64,000 nucleotides of DNA from Plutella xylostella (GCF_932276165.1 NC_063995.1:5456001-5520000); one strand, 5' to 3'. Shown: positions 11,640-22,654, numbered from the stretch's first letter. Notes: generated from the letters alone by a model not told the origin. Numbers and translations are program-made.

Positions 11640-12590
11640 AAATATTAGATCTTAATTTAACAACATAACATTGCAAAAAAAAATTAACATTGTTGAGTAT
11701 GTTATTGTAATTTACTAAAGTAGTAATAAAAACAAAGGCTTATTGCATAGTTTTCGTTCACGTTCGCCTACATCGCACGTTGTATATGAGAATAAAGGGT
11801 ATAATTACTAAGTTTTCTTGTTTAAAAATCACGGTTTGGGGTTTAGAGGAAAACAAATGGTAAAATGCGGAATACAGTTTTTTTTTTCGAATAAAGAGGA
11901 AAACATGTGAATTCAAAAAACGTTTCTATTGACACCAAAGAGTACTTTTCGCCGAGAAAAGTGGAGTTACAATGTTTGCGATCTAAAGTGATGATAGAAC
12001 TAGAACTTATTTTTTCAGTTCACCTGCTGTTGAGTGAAATCGTAATTAGGTAAATGACTCCTTGACATGAAAATAACTTTTTTTTTATAATCGTTATAAC
12101 AAAACCGTTTTTTTTAATACAGCAATATTTGTAGGTGTACTTACAGTGAGCAAAAGAGCGCAGCAAGGTGTACATTTTTTGGTTTTTAAGAAACAAAAAT
12201 ATTATTTCTATCATATCCCAAATACACATAAGTACTTAAAAAAAAATACACACTCTCGCCTTGTACTAATGTACTCCCTTGCGGGGGTACTTACATGTTA
12301 TTATTTTTCTGGTGACCTCCCCATATCCCTTTGCCAGCTACGTAACCTTTTGTGACACCCTGTATATGCAGAGTTCTGCAAACTACTGTTCTGCTTTTGA
12401 AACACCAAAAAAAAAACAGGTCGTCTAACTAAAAGGTCACGTGACCAAAAAAAATTATATGAAGAAGCGTTTTTTTCATGAATATAAAAAATTACGTAGG
12501 ATAAAAGTTTTTCAGAGTGACGCCTGAGTAACGCCCTTTCGGCTAACTATACTTTTTTTATTACACGGGGGCAGAGTTTAATACAACACC
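11640..12590. other. Non-coding; partial dispersed repeat at 12247-12290
   Basis: AT-rich with poly(A)/poly(T) runs. 12247-12290 carries CTCTCGCCTTGTACTAATGT, the core of the repeat also seen at 8101. TGTGACACCCTGTATA near 12353 is an isolated end of the TA-flanked MITE type. I see no gene. Confidence 0.5.
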
Positions 12591-12594
12591 CTGA

Positions 12595-12726
12595 ACTATT
12601 AAACTCTGATAATATTTTCGCGATTTTTTTACATTCTGATTTCATTTCCTGGCTTAGAAATAACATCAATAACATGCTGCACACGTAGGTTTCGGCATAG
12701 TATTAAACCCTTTTTGCAACAACCTG
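12595..12726. mobile_element. Half copy of the TA-flanked MITE
   Basis: TTTCGCGATTTTTTTACATT leads into TGCTGCACACGTAGGTTTCG and ends AACAACCTG followed by TA. This is the right half of the element seen complete at 13502-13770, about 90% similar by eye. The left half is missing or replaced. Confidence 0.6.
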
Positions 12727-13099
12727 TATAAATATCGGCACGGGTACGACTTTATATATAATTAATTATTAAATATTAAAAATACTTTCAAATAAAAATA
12801 AATATTTTCGTATCACAAAACAATATTACTTACTTAGTATATTTTTAACAAAGTGGCATGTCTTCACTTTTATGTTTTCGAGTACTATGTTAAAATTTCA
12901 TGTCATTGTCCGTAGAACGCCCCGCATACCTCAACCCCCCCTCACTAGATTTGACAGATTCTGATTTTCTTCCAGCTTTAGTGACAGCCTTAAGTTAAGA
13001 CAACTTTAAGTTCAACCCAAAAGGCTTGGTATTGTAGCTAAGGAACCTAAGACTCCAGACAAATACTTTCACGATAATTTGGTTGACCCTACTTACGTA

Positions 13100-13440
13100 T
13101 AAACCCGTCGAAGAAATAGTGACTCTGTCCAAGTTCTCCGAATCTTCCAGAGCAACAACAGCAACATTGCGAGCACGCCCATAGCAGTTCTGAAGTCTGA
13201 TGTTTGCTTTAAATGTTTAGCCCACTGGCATTTCAGCTTGAGGTCGATTAAAAGCTTGGTTGAGATCTCTTACGAATTACCTTATTTCTGATGTAGTTCT
13301 TCAGAGAAACGCCGAGCATAGCTGTTTCTATTACTCGATAAGCGACTTTAATCCTTTGGAGGAGTCCAACTGTCAGAGTCGTTTCTGAACCAGACGTCAT
13401 CACTGGCAGGGTGCACTGATTGAAGACCTTTGAGTTCAGA
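13100..13440 (-). pseudogene. RTE-type LINE reverse transcriptase C-terminus, degenerate
   Basis: Translating the minus strand from about 13440 downward gives KVFNQCTLPVMTSGSETTLT, then VGLLQRIKVAYRVIETAMLG and VSLKNYIRNKVIR. This is the very common RTE-clade pattern 'KVFNQCVLPVMTYGAETW...RAMERAMLGVSLRDRIRN'. Further down, WAKHLKQ corresponds to the 'KWQWAGHI' block after a frameshift. It is a short, inactivated scrap with no start, catalytic YADD or tail. The MITE at 13502-13770 lies just upstream in its orientation. Confidence 0.7.
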
Positions 13441-13501
13441 CTTTAGAAACGGCCTCAAGGTGAATGTGTGTCGAAGTTTACCGTATGCAGATCAACTTAT
13501 A

Positions 13502-13770
13502 CAGGGTGTTGCAAAAAGGGTATACTAAGCCGAAACCTACATGTGCAGCATATAATATCTAAGCCCGAAACTGAAATCAGAATTTGGAAGTTCGCGAAAA
13601 AAAAAAAAATTTTTTTTTTACTTAGTAAAAGTCACGTGACCAACAAAGTTTCTATGGATAATGAAATTTTTTTTTCGCGAATTTTCATATTCTGATTTCA
13701 GTTTCGGGCTTAGATATAACATGCTGCACATGTAGGTTTCGGCTTAGTATACCCTTTTTGCAACACCCTG
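13502..13770. mobile_element. Complete TA-flanked palindromic MITE (CAGGGTGTTGCAA family)
   Basis: The left end is CAGGGTGTTGCAAAAAGGGT and the right end is its exact complement. Both sides are flanked by TA (13500-13501, 13771-13772). The arms pair for most of the 269 bp, through TACATGTGCAGCAT and the AAACTGAAATCAGAATTTGG block, around a TCACGTGAC centre. It has no coding capacity; TA target and end sequence suggest mobilisation by a Tc1/mariner-type transposase. Relatives are at 10281, 12595, 20819, 53192 and 56682; the last is the axis of the large palindrome. Confidence 0.9.
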
Positions 13771-14128
13771 TAGTATGCTTGTCTTCTGCCTAGTTGAATA
13801 GTCTGCCCAAGTTAGAAAAAGACCTGAGCAACTTTGATCTTTGGCTTCCCATGCAACTACCACCGGATTTAGTTTAATGTGAGCATTCAATTCAGCGGGG
13901 CAATGCGGCCAGCCTCTTGGGAACCTTGCCAAACGACGGCGGTGACCTAGAAAATATTTTTTACCTATTAAGGTAGGTAGTGCCCTATGGCCTACTTATT
14001 TAATTTATTAAAATATATAGCAGGTAGTTTAGTATAAGTAGATAAGGTACCTTCCAATACTTATGTATGTTTAGTAAATAAAGTTCCGATTAAATAAGAC
14101 TTATTTCTTAAATACATATTACAATGAG

Positions 14129-14400
14129 ACGGCCGAATGGCGTAGTGGTTAGTGACCCTGACTACTGAGCCGAAGGTCCCGGGTTCGATTCCCGGCTGGG
14201 GCAGATATTTGTTTAAAGACAGATATTTGTACTCGGGTCTTGGGTGTTGATATTTATATTTCATATGTATCTATCTATGTATTTGTGTAGATATATCAGC
14301 TGTCCGACACCCATAACACAGGTTCTGCCTAGCTTGGGGTCGGATGGCCGTGTGTGAGATGTCCCCACACATTTATTATTATTATTATTATTATTATTAA
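14129..14400 (+). mobile_element. tRNA-derived SINE with (ATT)n tail
   Basis: The head is tRNA-like: TGGCGTAGTGGTTAGTGACC fits an A box and GGTTCGATTCC a B box, the internal RNA polymerase III promoter. The tRNA-unrelated body includes ACTCGGGTCTTGGGTGTTGA and GCTTGGGGTCGGATGG, then GATGTCCCCACACATT and an (ATT)n tail ending near 14400. It is not a functional tRNA gene because there is no acceptor-stem closure and the body continues. A second copy is at 38392-38655, about 90% alike. SINEs of this type use LINE enzymes in trans. Confidence 0.85.
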
Positions 14401-14691
14401 TGCATTTCTGTTCAGTTTTGGCGATATTAAATCCCCCTGTTGAACTACTATTACTCTTTGCAATTCAGTCTTGATTTGTAATCCTAAACAGGCACACAGT
14501 CGATGCTATGCCAGTAGCGGCGTTTTACAGATACCTCAACACATCGATATAGCGACATTCAATTTGACATCTCTGCAAGCATTCCAGGAGTGTCCACGTC
14601 CCAAGCTTCAATCGTAATCGTATCCAAAGCTTTTGGTCAACAAAGGCCAAGGTTAATTGTAATCTTCGGTCTTCCGTATATAATCTGCCTG

Positions 14692-15065
14692 AGGTTGGAA
14701 ATAGTGCTTGACCGACGGTACGTCCTGACCGTACGTCCTGAATGTCAGCGCTTACCGTCGCGTCGGTTGCAAAAATGCATTCAGTGCTTCGCTGACGGCA
14801 AACTGCGATACGTGTTGAATCCATGCGGTCGGTCACGCGGTCGGTCGCTCCGTCAGCGAAGCACTGAACGCGTCCCTACAAGCTCATAGCTCATCGGTCG
14901 ACCGACGTACGCTGACCGACGAGCCCGACCGACGACGGCTGCACCGAAGTGTCACACGAAATCACGCGCGTACCGTAAGCGTAGCTGCATTCATAAACTT
15001 CCATAGATATAGCTACGTCAAGCGACGGCCAGCGCTGACCATCGGTCAAGCACTATTTCTAGCCT
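14692..15065. mobile_element. GC-rich MITE, ends 'GAAATAGTGCTTGACCGA'
   Basis: GAAATAGTGCTTGACCGACG at the left end pairs with its complement CGGTCAAGCACTATTTC at the right end. The interior is far richer in CpG than the flanks and packed with CGACCGACG and GGTCGGTC repeats. CAGTGCTTCGCTGACG inside is itself repeated inverted as CGTCAGCGAAGCACTG. The open frames here follow from the composition and are not genes. No clear target duplication is visible, so the superfamily is open. Confidence 0.7.
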
Positions 15066-15069
15066 TACT

Positions 15070-16080
15070 GTTTGATGATCTATGGTGATAGCCTCGGTCT
15101 ATAGTTCGTTAGAACGGTTTTTATTTATAGTTCCTTAGAACGGTAACCATTGTTGAAAAAATACCACAACACTCTCGTACGATGCCTCCGGTGTTATACC
15201 AGTAGGTACAAACAACCGACGCAAGCACTACTTCTTGAGCTGTCCGAGGCATCTAGACTAGTAATACCTCCAGGTTTCAGAAGCTATGAGGTAATGCTGT
15301 GTGCACCCGGATTATTTTTGATTTATAGCTCCTCAAGGGCTATTCAAATCTTGTCCTCAGATGTATACTGTAGTTAGGTACATGTTTGCGGAGATCTGCA
15401 ATCAGTGAGCTGAGTCACTGTCTTTTCTGTGTACGAAGCATAAAGTTGTCCGCAGAAACCTTCGGCAAGAACTGACTATCTGCAGTATTCAACTTCGTCC
15501 GGTGGTTCTTCCATGCTGCTGAACGAATACTTTCACCCGCGATTTAGCTCTATAGCTGCTTCTATAACTAGTGTATTGGAGCAACTAAGGTATTTTTGTA
15601 TCAGCTTTTTATACGCTTGGCTTGGTGAGGGCCTGTTATTCTGACGAAATGTTACTCACAATTTGCACTCATAGTTTGTAATTATCTATTATGGAAAGCA
15701 ATAAATAATAAAATTGTTTTTGTATCATTCTTCGCTACGGCTTAAGAAACTATGCACTCTACTAAGTTCCTAATAATTTCATTGAGATAATCCATAGTAA
15801 TAATAAAAGGTTTAAATGTTTAAACGCTGTTTAAATGCTGTTTTTTTGTAATTAAGTCTAAAAATATCAAATATTGTTCTAAAAGTGAGATTTGTCGTTT
15901 TAAATTTCGTGTTTAATCAATAAAATAACCGATTTTCTATAGAAAAAAATATATCAAACGCTTCGTATTATTTTATTTTCCCTAAAAGAAAAGATAAACC
16001 GTATGTATTATCTCGACATATGACAAATTACCAGCAAGTATGTAAGCAAAAAAACGGTCTATACAGTCATAAGTATAAAA
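15070..16080. other. No gene recognised
   Basis: Mixed composition to 15600, then AT-rich. Short open frames are present (for example 15150-15377), but without motifs or splice context. Confidence 0.45.
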
Positions 16081-16084
16081 ATCG

Positions 16085-16262
16085 AAAATTTAGTTCTCGG
16101 GTCTTGGATGTGCCCGTAAAATAGCAATAGGCCCGCCCCCTATTACATTGGGACTAACATAACACTCTGGCGAAAAGTGGGTGCAGCAATGCACCTCTGC
16201 CTACCCCGCAAGGGAGTACATTAGTACAAGGCGTGAGTGCGTGTTTTTTGTTTTTTTTTTGA
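16085..16262 (-). repeat. Longer copy of the dispersed repeat at 8083
   Basis: The plus strand reads AACACTCTGGCGAAAAGTGG, then ATGCACCTCTGCCTACCCCG, then the GTACAAGGCGTGAGTGCGTG core and a poly(T) run, so the element points to the minus strand with a poly(A) tail at its own 3' end near 16262 or its 5' side near 16085. CTCGGGTCTTGGATGTG at 16096 resembles a block in the SINEs at 14129 and 38392 (CTCGGGTCTTGGGTGTTG). It may be a composite retroposon using the same tail. Confidence 0.55.
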
Positions 16263-16459
16263 CAGGCAAGACCGTATTATTTTCGGACCGCCTCAGAAAA
16301 ACACTTGTATATATAAAATGAGATGACCTAGGCTCAATTGAACTATATGTTTTTATTGGCAAAAAGTTAATCTACCAATCACAAAATAAAAATATTTATT
16401 TTATTTATTATTCTTTGAATTATGAGGCACCAAACTTTCAAAACGCGATATCTCGAAAC

Positions 16460-16512
16460 TACGTTTTTCAAGATATGGCGGTTCGGATTGTCATGTCATG
16501 TGCGACATGTAA
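16460..16512 (-). repeat. Inverted copy of the 8575 block
   Basis: CAAGATATGGCGGTTCGGAT followed by TGTCATG...TGTGCGACATG mirrors 8575-8615. The orientation relative to the preceding repeat (16085-16262) is the same as between 8083 and 8575, so both may be parts of one larger repeat family with variable middles. Confidence 0.45.
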
Positions 16513-16519
16513 GCCCTTT

Positions 16520-18540
16520 TCATTAGTATGTGGAACGTATTTTAATAGAACAGACATATTTTAATAACTTAATAATACCCAATATTATAAATATACCTGT
16601 TCTAAATGAGCCACCAGTTTCTAGAAAGGTCGACAATTAAGGTTCAAGTGGCTTGATTCGGGTCTTCCCTCTGCCCGTAACAAGGGTCAGCCTGAGGGCA
16701 TAATCTCGAATAAATGCTTATCATTTTATATTTGAATTATTTGTTTAGGATCAAAGGATCAGGGAAGTAGTGACTTAAAACGGAAGGGTTTAGTAATGTA
16801 CGCATCATTATCAATTCATAAACTTTCATAATAACACTCAATCATTTAATTCCTGAACTAAGCTTAATGTATTTATTATATTAACAAAATACCTAGGCTA
16901 GGCTTTACCTTTTTTAGGCACTGACCTATAAATACTGTACATACCTTCTAAAAGACTGATCCTTCCACCACAATCACAAACCCTAGTCTAAGTATTAGCT
17001 TAACTAAGTATTTTCATCAATATAATCGAAGACTATAATGTAGTATCAAGAAAATGGTAAGCTGAAAGAAGTACAGAGTCAACCAAGAGCCAAAATCCCC
17101 CTTTGCCTTATTACACCACATTTGCAACACGTTGTATACAATTATACCTACACGTCACAACATTATTTCCCAGATAACTTTTATGTGACTGTAAAAAACA
17201 GCCCATAAACCGAGACCTCAAAATTTTTCAGGGACAAAAATAATTTAAACAAACTGGAAAATGTTTACCGGTTTCTGTAAAAGGCTGAGCTCTGAAGCAC
17301 ATCCAATCTACGTGGCATGCACCGGGACTCGACTACAACATACAAACGATTTTATGCTCCGCCTGACCATAGCATGGTCCAATTCTGCTAAAATGTTGAC
17401 CGCTGAAACACTATACAATCGCACTAATGCTGCTTGGCTTAAACAAAGATTACCAAGCTTTGGTAGAATTATTTAGTACTTATATGTATAACAAATGTGA
17501 AAAAAAGTTACAATATTGATATTTCGACGCCGACCGTATAACACATTTGTAATAATATCTAGAAAAGTGGGGACTTACTTCTTTGAGATCTCCAAACCAT
17601 CACACATAAATAAATAATGATCGCTATACTAGTAGACCCACGGAGTTACCTAAGTTACTAGAAGCAGAATAAGGACAATAGGCAGGCTGTCCCAGCAGTA
17701 TTCGTTCCTCCCGTGAGTCTACGAGTGCAGGCAGCGGGCGGCATGCATGATGCAGCACGAGATCGACTCCGGCACGACGTGGGTCGTCGGGTGATGGGAG
17801 TTGTTTGTAGGAAGTCACGTAAATTCGAAACAAGATTTGTAGGTATAAAGGGAGATGTTATTGTTGACGTTCCCGTTGACATGCTAATACTCCCAAAACC
17901 TTGACCTTTAATATACTTGCATACATAACATACAACATTCAACCGAGTCATATGTATACTATGGTTAACTGTTCTTCAAAGAGTGAATAAAATTGTTTCG
18001 ATATCTATGGCATTTACCTACCATTTAGGTACTTCAAAATCAAACCGAACGTTAAAACGTGTTTTTTCCTCGTGATACTCGTATTATACCCAGCTGCACT
18101 AACACGAACGCTCGTTAGTTCAATTCAGAACAAACGGTCGGATAATAAATTCACGCCCCATGAAGGTCACTCTAGCATACCAAAAATGAATTTTTCAAAC
18201 ACCGCTGCTCTAACTACCACTCTACGTTATTGTATTAAACGTACCAATTGCACGCTGTAGCTCTCGTTCGTTTTTTTTTTCAGTTAGAATCATCCTCCAG
18301 GCTTTCATATACCACACGTACGGTAGTCACTACCACCCCGCCGCCGTGCTCTATCTACTCTATTACAATATATTTCCATGTGGTTGGCATGCAGAGAGAA
18401 ATAGCCCTGTAACATAAAACACAGGTGAAAAATGGACACCAAATATATTATGTCTACCCGGAATGTATTCACATAATGTTCGTTTTCTCCTTATCACTTT
18501 TTACACTTGTTGTATGTTCGTCGTGTGTGGCCATAATCTT
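16520..18540. other. No gene recognised; GC-richer patch 17690-17890
   Basis: AT-rich overall. The patch at about 17690-17890 is GC-rich and open in several frames on both strands, but I recognise no protein. 18200-18270 (ACGTTATTGTATTAAACGTA, then CTCTCGTTCG) resembles the inner part of the GGGGTCAC MITE family in degenerate form. Confidence 0.4.
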
Positions 18541-18542
18541 AC

Positions 18543-18566
18543 TGAGCCGCGAGCACAGGATTCGAA
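18543..18566. repeat. Left arm of a short inverted repeat around the mariner
   Basis: GAGCCGCGAGCACAGGATTC followed by GA occurs here and as its complement at about 19584-19606 (TCGAATCCTGTGCTCGCGGC, then TC). The pair encloses the mariner element, so the mariner probably inserted inside an older inverted-repeat element or hairpin. Inner flanking DNA also shows a tandem duplication (CCATATGTTTGTGTAGATTC twice, about 18652 and 18694). Confidence 0.6.
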
Positions 18567-18720
18567 ACCTCCGTTTACGTTGAGTATCGTCAAATGTCAC
18601 TGTCAAAATGTAATGCAAAATTGTTAGTTCCAAAAGTGGCATTTGTTTTTCCATATGTTTGTGTAGATTCGAGTTCACGATACTGTTCTTTTTCCATATG
18701 TTTGTGTAGATTCGAAAATA

Positions 18721-19579
18721 CGAGGGCGGGTCAATAAGTCCGTGACTTTTATAATTTCCCGCCACTTAACTGAAAGAACAACACTGCTCCTGTCAACAAG
18801 CATTTGTCAGTAGACATCTGTCAAAATTTGCACAAGTTACGTCACTTGGTTTGTGTTTTACACCCGTTCTTAGCAACAACCGCGTGATTTAAAAACATAA
18901 TGGAAAAAACTGAATTTCGTGTGCTCACTAAGCATGATTTTTTTACGGAAAAAAACCATCACTGAAACCAAGGCTAAGCTTGATAAGAATTCCGTTGTGG
19001 CCGTACAAGTACGGAAGATGCCGGACGTCCATGGCACCCAGTTGAGGTCTCTACACCTGAAATGATTGAAAAAATTCACGACATGGTGTTGGCCGATCGG
19101 AGATTGAAAGTGAAAGGGATAGTGGAAGCCACAGGGATATCACGTGGCTCACTGGTTTCAATTTTGAATGATCACTTGGGTATGAAAAAGCTTTCCGCAA
19201 GATGGCTGCCGCGTTTGCTCACAAACGCAATCGAATGACAACTTCGCAGAGGAGTGTTTGGCGTTGTTAAACCGAAATTCGGACGAGTTTTTGCGCCGTT
19301 TTGTATCCGTGGATGAAACGTGGATCCACCACAACACACCAGAGACCAAAAATCAGTCTAAACGGTGGGTTTCTCGGGGTGAATCGGCGCCAAAGAAGGC
19401 CAAGGTGGGTATTTTGATGACCTCGAGAAACCTCATTTTTTGGAAGGGATAAAAAAATTGCAGAAACTTTGCACAAAGTGTATAGAGCTCAAAGGAGACT
19501 ACGTTGAAAAATAAATAAAAAAAATATCCAAAAACCAGTATTTTGTTCAAAAAGTCACGGACTTATTGACCCGCCCTCG
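18721..19579 (+). mobile_element. Internally deleted mariner element
   Basis: The perfect terminal inverted repeats are 26 bp (18721-18746 and 19554-19579), starting CGAGGGCGGGTCAATAAGTC. TA flanks both sides (18719-18720, 19580-19581), the mariner target duplication. At 859 bp it is about two thirds of a typical 1.3 kb mariner. The ends are intact, so it could still be mobilised in trans. Confidence 0.95.
18900..19514 (+). pseudogene. Mariner transposase, broken
   Basis: A mariner transposase cuts and pastes the element using a D,D34D catalytic domain. The fragment opens MEKTEFRVLTKH with the first N-terminal helix motif, then loses frame (FTEKNHH/ITETKAKLDK). STPEMIEKIHDMVLADRRLK and ISRGSLVSILNDHLGMKKL give the second HTH region. 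FVSVDETWIHHNTPETK holds the first catalytic Asp, followed by GESAPKKAKVG. The block with the second and third Asp residues is deleted; the frame resumes at the C-terminus (GIKKLQKLCTKCIELKGDYV, then EK and stop). Several frameshifts and stops are present, so it is inactive. It looks irritans/cecropia-like, a judgement from memory. Confidence 0.9.
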
Positions 19580-19609
19580 TAGTATCGAATCCTGTGCTCG
19601 CGGCTCTGT

Positions 19610-20195
19610 TCACGTTTTACTGTGAAGTTGAGCTCGAAATCCCTTACGCCCTGTACTAATGAGGAAAATGTTTCCAAATTGTTATTTTAATACTCTAAGA
19701 CATGTTTAAAATCAGGAAACTCTGCCCAAAGACTGCCTAACGAAACGAATTTCATTGAGGCTGCCGAGCTGGATAAATAAGTCTTTTTGTATGCCAAGTA
19801 CCTATTCTATTCTATTCTATTCTTAGAGAGGGTGAAGTTACAGCGTGGCTCTCTCAAGTGGAACCTGTAATTGTACATATCTCTCTCTTTTTATAATAGA
19901 TACAATGTTCTTCGATAATTCGGTAACCCCCATGTATAAATAGGCAAGATTAGGCGTTTACACATCGTTGAAGAAAGACGTTCCTAACCCATTCCCCAGT
20001 GTAACCATGCAATCTGTCTTATTATGAGAAGAATTGTTTTAAAATTCTTTATTGCACATTAAATAAAAACTGTATAAAGGCGAACTTAATGAAGAAGATG
20101 TCGAGAAAGTGATTGGTAGTGAAATAGTTTGATAGAGTACAGTTTTTTATGCGTGTTTATTATTTTATATATGTGTTTAATATAGTTAATTCCCG
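19610..20195. other. Non-coding; (ATTCT)n microsatellite
   Basis: A short ATTCT repeat lies at about 19803-19825 and could be the tail of a lost retroposon. Otherwise no features. Confidence 0.5.
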
Positions 20196-20388
20196 GCGTC
20201 AGTAATGAAATTCGTCGTCGCGCCGGTGTTCCCGTGGCGCCTGCAGTCTGTCTTGTGCCGGCTTGTAATTAATAACACTTAATACTGTTCTCAATTTGTT
20301 GTTCCCCGAGAGCTTTGAGCTTTGCGTCTGTAAAGCCTTTTGTCTGTGAATACATGATATAAACGAGTGTTTTCAGAATCATTACAGC
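20164..20388 (+). promoter_or_regulatory. Candidate promoter and non-coding first exon with GT donor
   Basis: An arthropod initiator (TCAGT, 20199-20203) has a TATA-like TTTATAT about 30 bp upstream (20164-20170). The next 190 bp are GC-richer than the surroundings and end in a strong donor, AGC|GTAAGTAT (intron from 20389). No long ORF starts inside, which would fit a 5' UTR exon of a gene whose next exon lies outside what I can recognise. There is no direct evidence of transcription. Confidence 0.35.
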
Positions 20389-20399
20389 GTAAGTATAAT

Positions 20400-20815
20400 A
20401 CTTATTTTTTTATTTATTTGACCTTAATTGTAATGATAAAAATAACGTCTTCTGTACTTATAGTATTGAAATCAGAAAAGAAATGAATAAGTACGTTATA
20501 GCTGTTCTTTATAGTTCTTTTATAGTTAAAGTCTAGACCAAATAATAATTTAATTCTAAGAACATTAATATCCACTTAATAAAGCCTTGTTTAATTTACT
20601 AGAAGGTTTACTTATTCGTTATGACGAATTTTACTCATTCATGTTAAGTAAGTATCGTGGGTGGATGTTGAATCAGTCTCAGAGTACAAAGGAGACCTAC
20701 AGTTAATTAATTCTCTTTCTTAGAACTACACAGTACAGTCAGTACCTACACAAGTACGAAGGGCAAATGGCATCATAAGCTACTTACTAGGACAATAAAA
20801 TAAACTTGAACAAAT
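20400..20815. other. No gene recognised
   Basis: AT-rich sequence directly downstream of the candidate first exon; it would be intron if that exon is real. Confidence 0.45.
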
Positions 20816-20818
20816 ATA

Positions 20819-20962
20819 CAGGGTATTGCCAAAAGGGGTATACCCTTTTAAGCCGAAACCTACATATAGAATGGTATATCTAAGCCGTAAACTGAAACTG
20901 AAATTCTGAACCATGCTGCACATGTAGGTTTCGGCTTAGTATACCCTTTTTGTAACATTCTG
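20819..20962. mobile_element. Short copy of the TA-flanked MITE
   Basis: CAGGGTATTGCCAAAAGGGG starts the element and its imperfect complement ends it (TACCCTTTTTGTAACATTCT, then G), with TA outside both ends. At 144 bp it lacks the middle of the full copy, including the TCACGTGAC core, but keeps AAGCCGAAACCTACAT and TGCTGCACATGTAGGTTTCG. Confidence 0.8.
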
Positions 20963-20969
20963 TATACAA

Positions 20970-21795
20970 TATAATACATCATTTGATTTTGTATTTAAAA
21001 ATGCATGAATTGCTCCTATTTTGCTTCATTCTGTTGTTTCTTTAAAAACACCTAAAAAAATCTTAAGAGTGAAATGGTTGAATAGTAAAGAGCTCTTATT
21101 CAAAGAGCGTGAGGCAATTTTTATCCACCTAACCAAGCAGAAAGCCTCAAAGAAAGTCAGCCGGAAGAAATACGCTCATTCAAATATTTTTCAAGAAACC
21201 GAAAAGATTTTTGTAATTTTCCTTTTTTATATTGTACACAGGAAAATTGTTATATAGAAACAGTGTGACTTTTGGTGTGATTTTGACGAGCTTGGGATCG
21301 TTGAGCTATGTACGGTATGTAGTGTGAAAGTGATTTTGAGTTTTCTAACAAATAAAATTTATTTAATAATCTTTCAGCGCATTGGCCATGTTATCACTAT
21401 TCTAATTGTGCCATCCAACATCCGATCATCAACAGGCATAAATGTAGTGATATCAGCTGACCATGTTGACCAACAACACGGTATACTCCCGCATTTTCCG
21501 CATCCGTTTCGTATATTTTACCAGGACAAACTGTTTGCATTCATTATGTAATAAAGGGTCTGGTTTGAGACCGATGGCCGCAGGCTTTCGGTGGCCATTT
21601 CCAGCGAAGTTGGGACGCAGGCTATGTACACTGTACCCGGCCTCGCTGACATGCTCAGACCTGGCCGCAGGCGCCATCTCTCGGTTAATAACAAGCAACA
21701 AGTTGGGAACTCTCCAGTTTTTGTTGCTGTCTGCGAAGTAACGAGTGAGGCGAAACTTCAGTAATGGTACCTGCGGGCGGTGGGGACAAAATGGT
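20970..21795. other. No gene recognised
   Basis: Short frames at 21021-21257 and 21453-21741 have no motifs. The part at 21560-21680 is GC-richer and open on both strands, without similarity I know. Confidence 0.4.
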
Positions 21796-21799
21796 ACTG

Positions 21800-22151
21800 G
21801 GGGTCACTCTGTAAATATCGACGAATTAACGAACAAATTTTTAACGAAATTGGCAAACTTAAATACACCGAGATAGAGCCGTGGTTCGTGGAGTGATCCG
21901 GAGCTCCAAAAAAACAAAGCTAAACTCGACTCTACCTCGCGTTGTATTAAACGTGCCGCGATTGCGTGATAATTCTCGTTCGATCGTTCGTCGATTTAGA
22001 CAGAGACCCCCTGGAAGGATTCTTTTTCATGACGAAATACGTAGTTTCGAAGAGCTGCCATGCAATCGGTACGTTTTATTTAACGAGATAGAGTCGTGGT
22101 TAGCGTAGGAGAGCTCCTAAACTTTTTATTTCGACAAGTTAGAGTAGCCCC
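21800..22151. mobile_element. Long member of the GGGGTCAC MITE family, target ACTG
   Basis: GGGGTCACTCTGTAAATATC starts it and AAGTTAGAGTAGCCCC ends it. ACTG flanks both sides (21796-21799, 22152-22155). The interior repeats motifs of the 136-bp copies (GTATTAAACGTGCCG and AATCGGTACGTTTTATTTAA, then CGAGATAGAG) in tandem-inverted arrangement. This looks like an old copy enlarged by nested duplication. The frame at 21881-22108 is incidental. Confidence 0.7.
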
Positions 22152-22506
22152 ACTGCTGTGAACTGTAGTTTGAGGAGCGATGGTCGGTGCGACGAAAAGA
22201 GAACAGATATAAGTTTGTTTAGCGCGAGAGTCGAGTTTTTACGACTCGAATTGGTTTTTCGGATTTTTGTTCAGTTATTTTTCTCATACAACTATGAACT
22301 AGAGCAATTAAGTTCATAGCTCCCGAGAGTCATGACATCAGCATGCATGTCTTGAATTTTCATTAAAGGAAGTTTCAAAGGTTTCCTGGAAGACATCGCT
22401 CTTACCGATAAGACCACCCTTTAAAACTGATTCAACCATAACATTGTTATGTAAGTATGTTGTGTTATATATTAATAAAGTTATAATGTATTAAAAAATA
22501 CATTAA

Positions 22507-22647
22507 GGGCCTGTTCCACAATGTCTGGTTAGTGGCTACCTGTCGGATAAAATACATACTGTCACTGTCTAAAAAATAATGACAGAGAGTGACAGCATGT
22601 ATTTTATCCGACAGGTAGCCACTAACCAGACATTGTGGAACAGGCCC
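22507..22647. mobile_element. PIF/Harbinger-like MITE, TAA target duplication
   Basis: GGGCCTGTTCCACAATGTCT starts the element and its exact complement ends it. Pairing continues for about 55 bp (through GGTTAGTGGCTACCTGTCGG and ATAAAATACAT) with only a short loop. TAA flanks both ends (22504-22506, 22648-22650). The 3-bp target and GGGCCTGTT ends are typical of Tourist-type MITEs mobilised by Harbinger transposases. The long near-perfect arms suggest a young copy. Confidence 0.85.
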
Positions 22648-22654
22648 TAACTCT

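Noticed and set aside
13785..13935. Weak minus-strand resemblance to the RTE C-terminal 'GRP...RWMRVAQ' block
   Set aside because: It lies on the wrong side of the RTE fragment at 13100-13440 for the same strand, and the match is too weak to stand alone.
14130..14205. Possible tRNA gene
   Set aside because: A and B boxes are present, but the acceptor stem does not close, the sequence continues into a repeat body with an (ATT)n tail, and a second dispersed copy exists at 38392. It is a SINE head.
18721..19579. Functional mariner transposase
   Set aside because: The region with the second and third catalytic Asp is missing and there are several stops and frameshifts.
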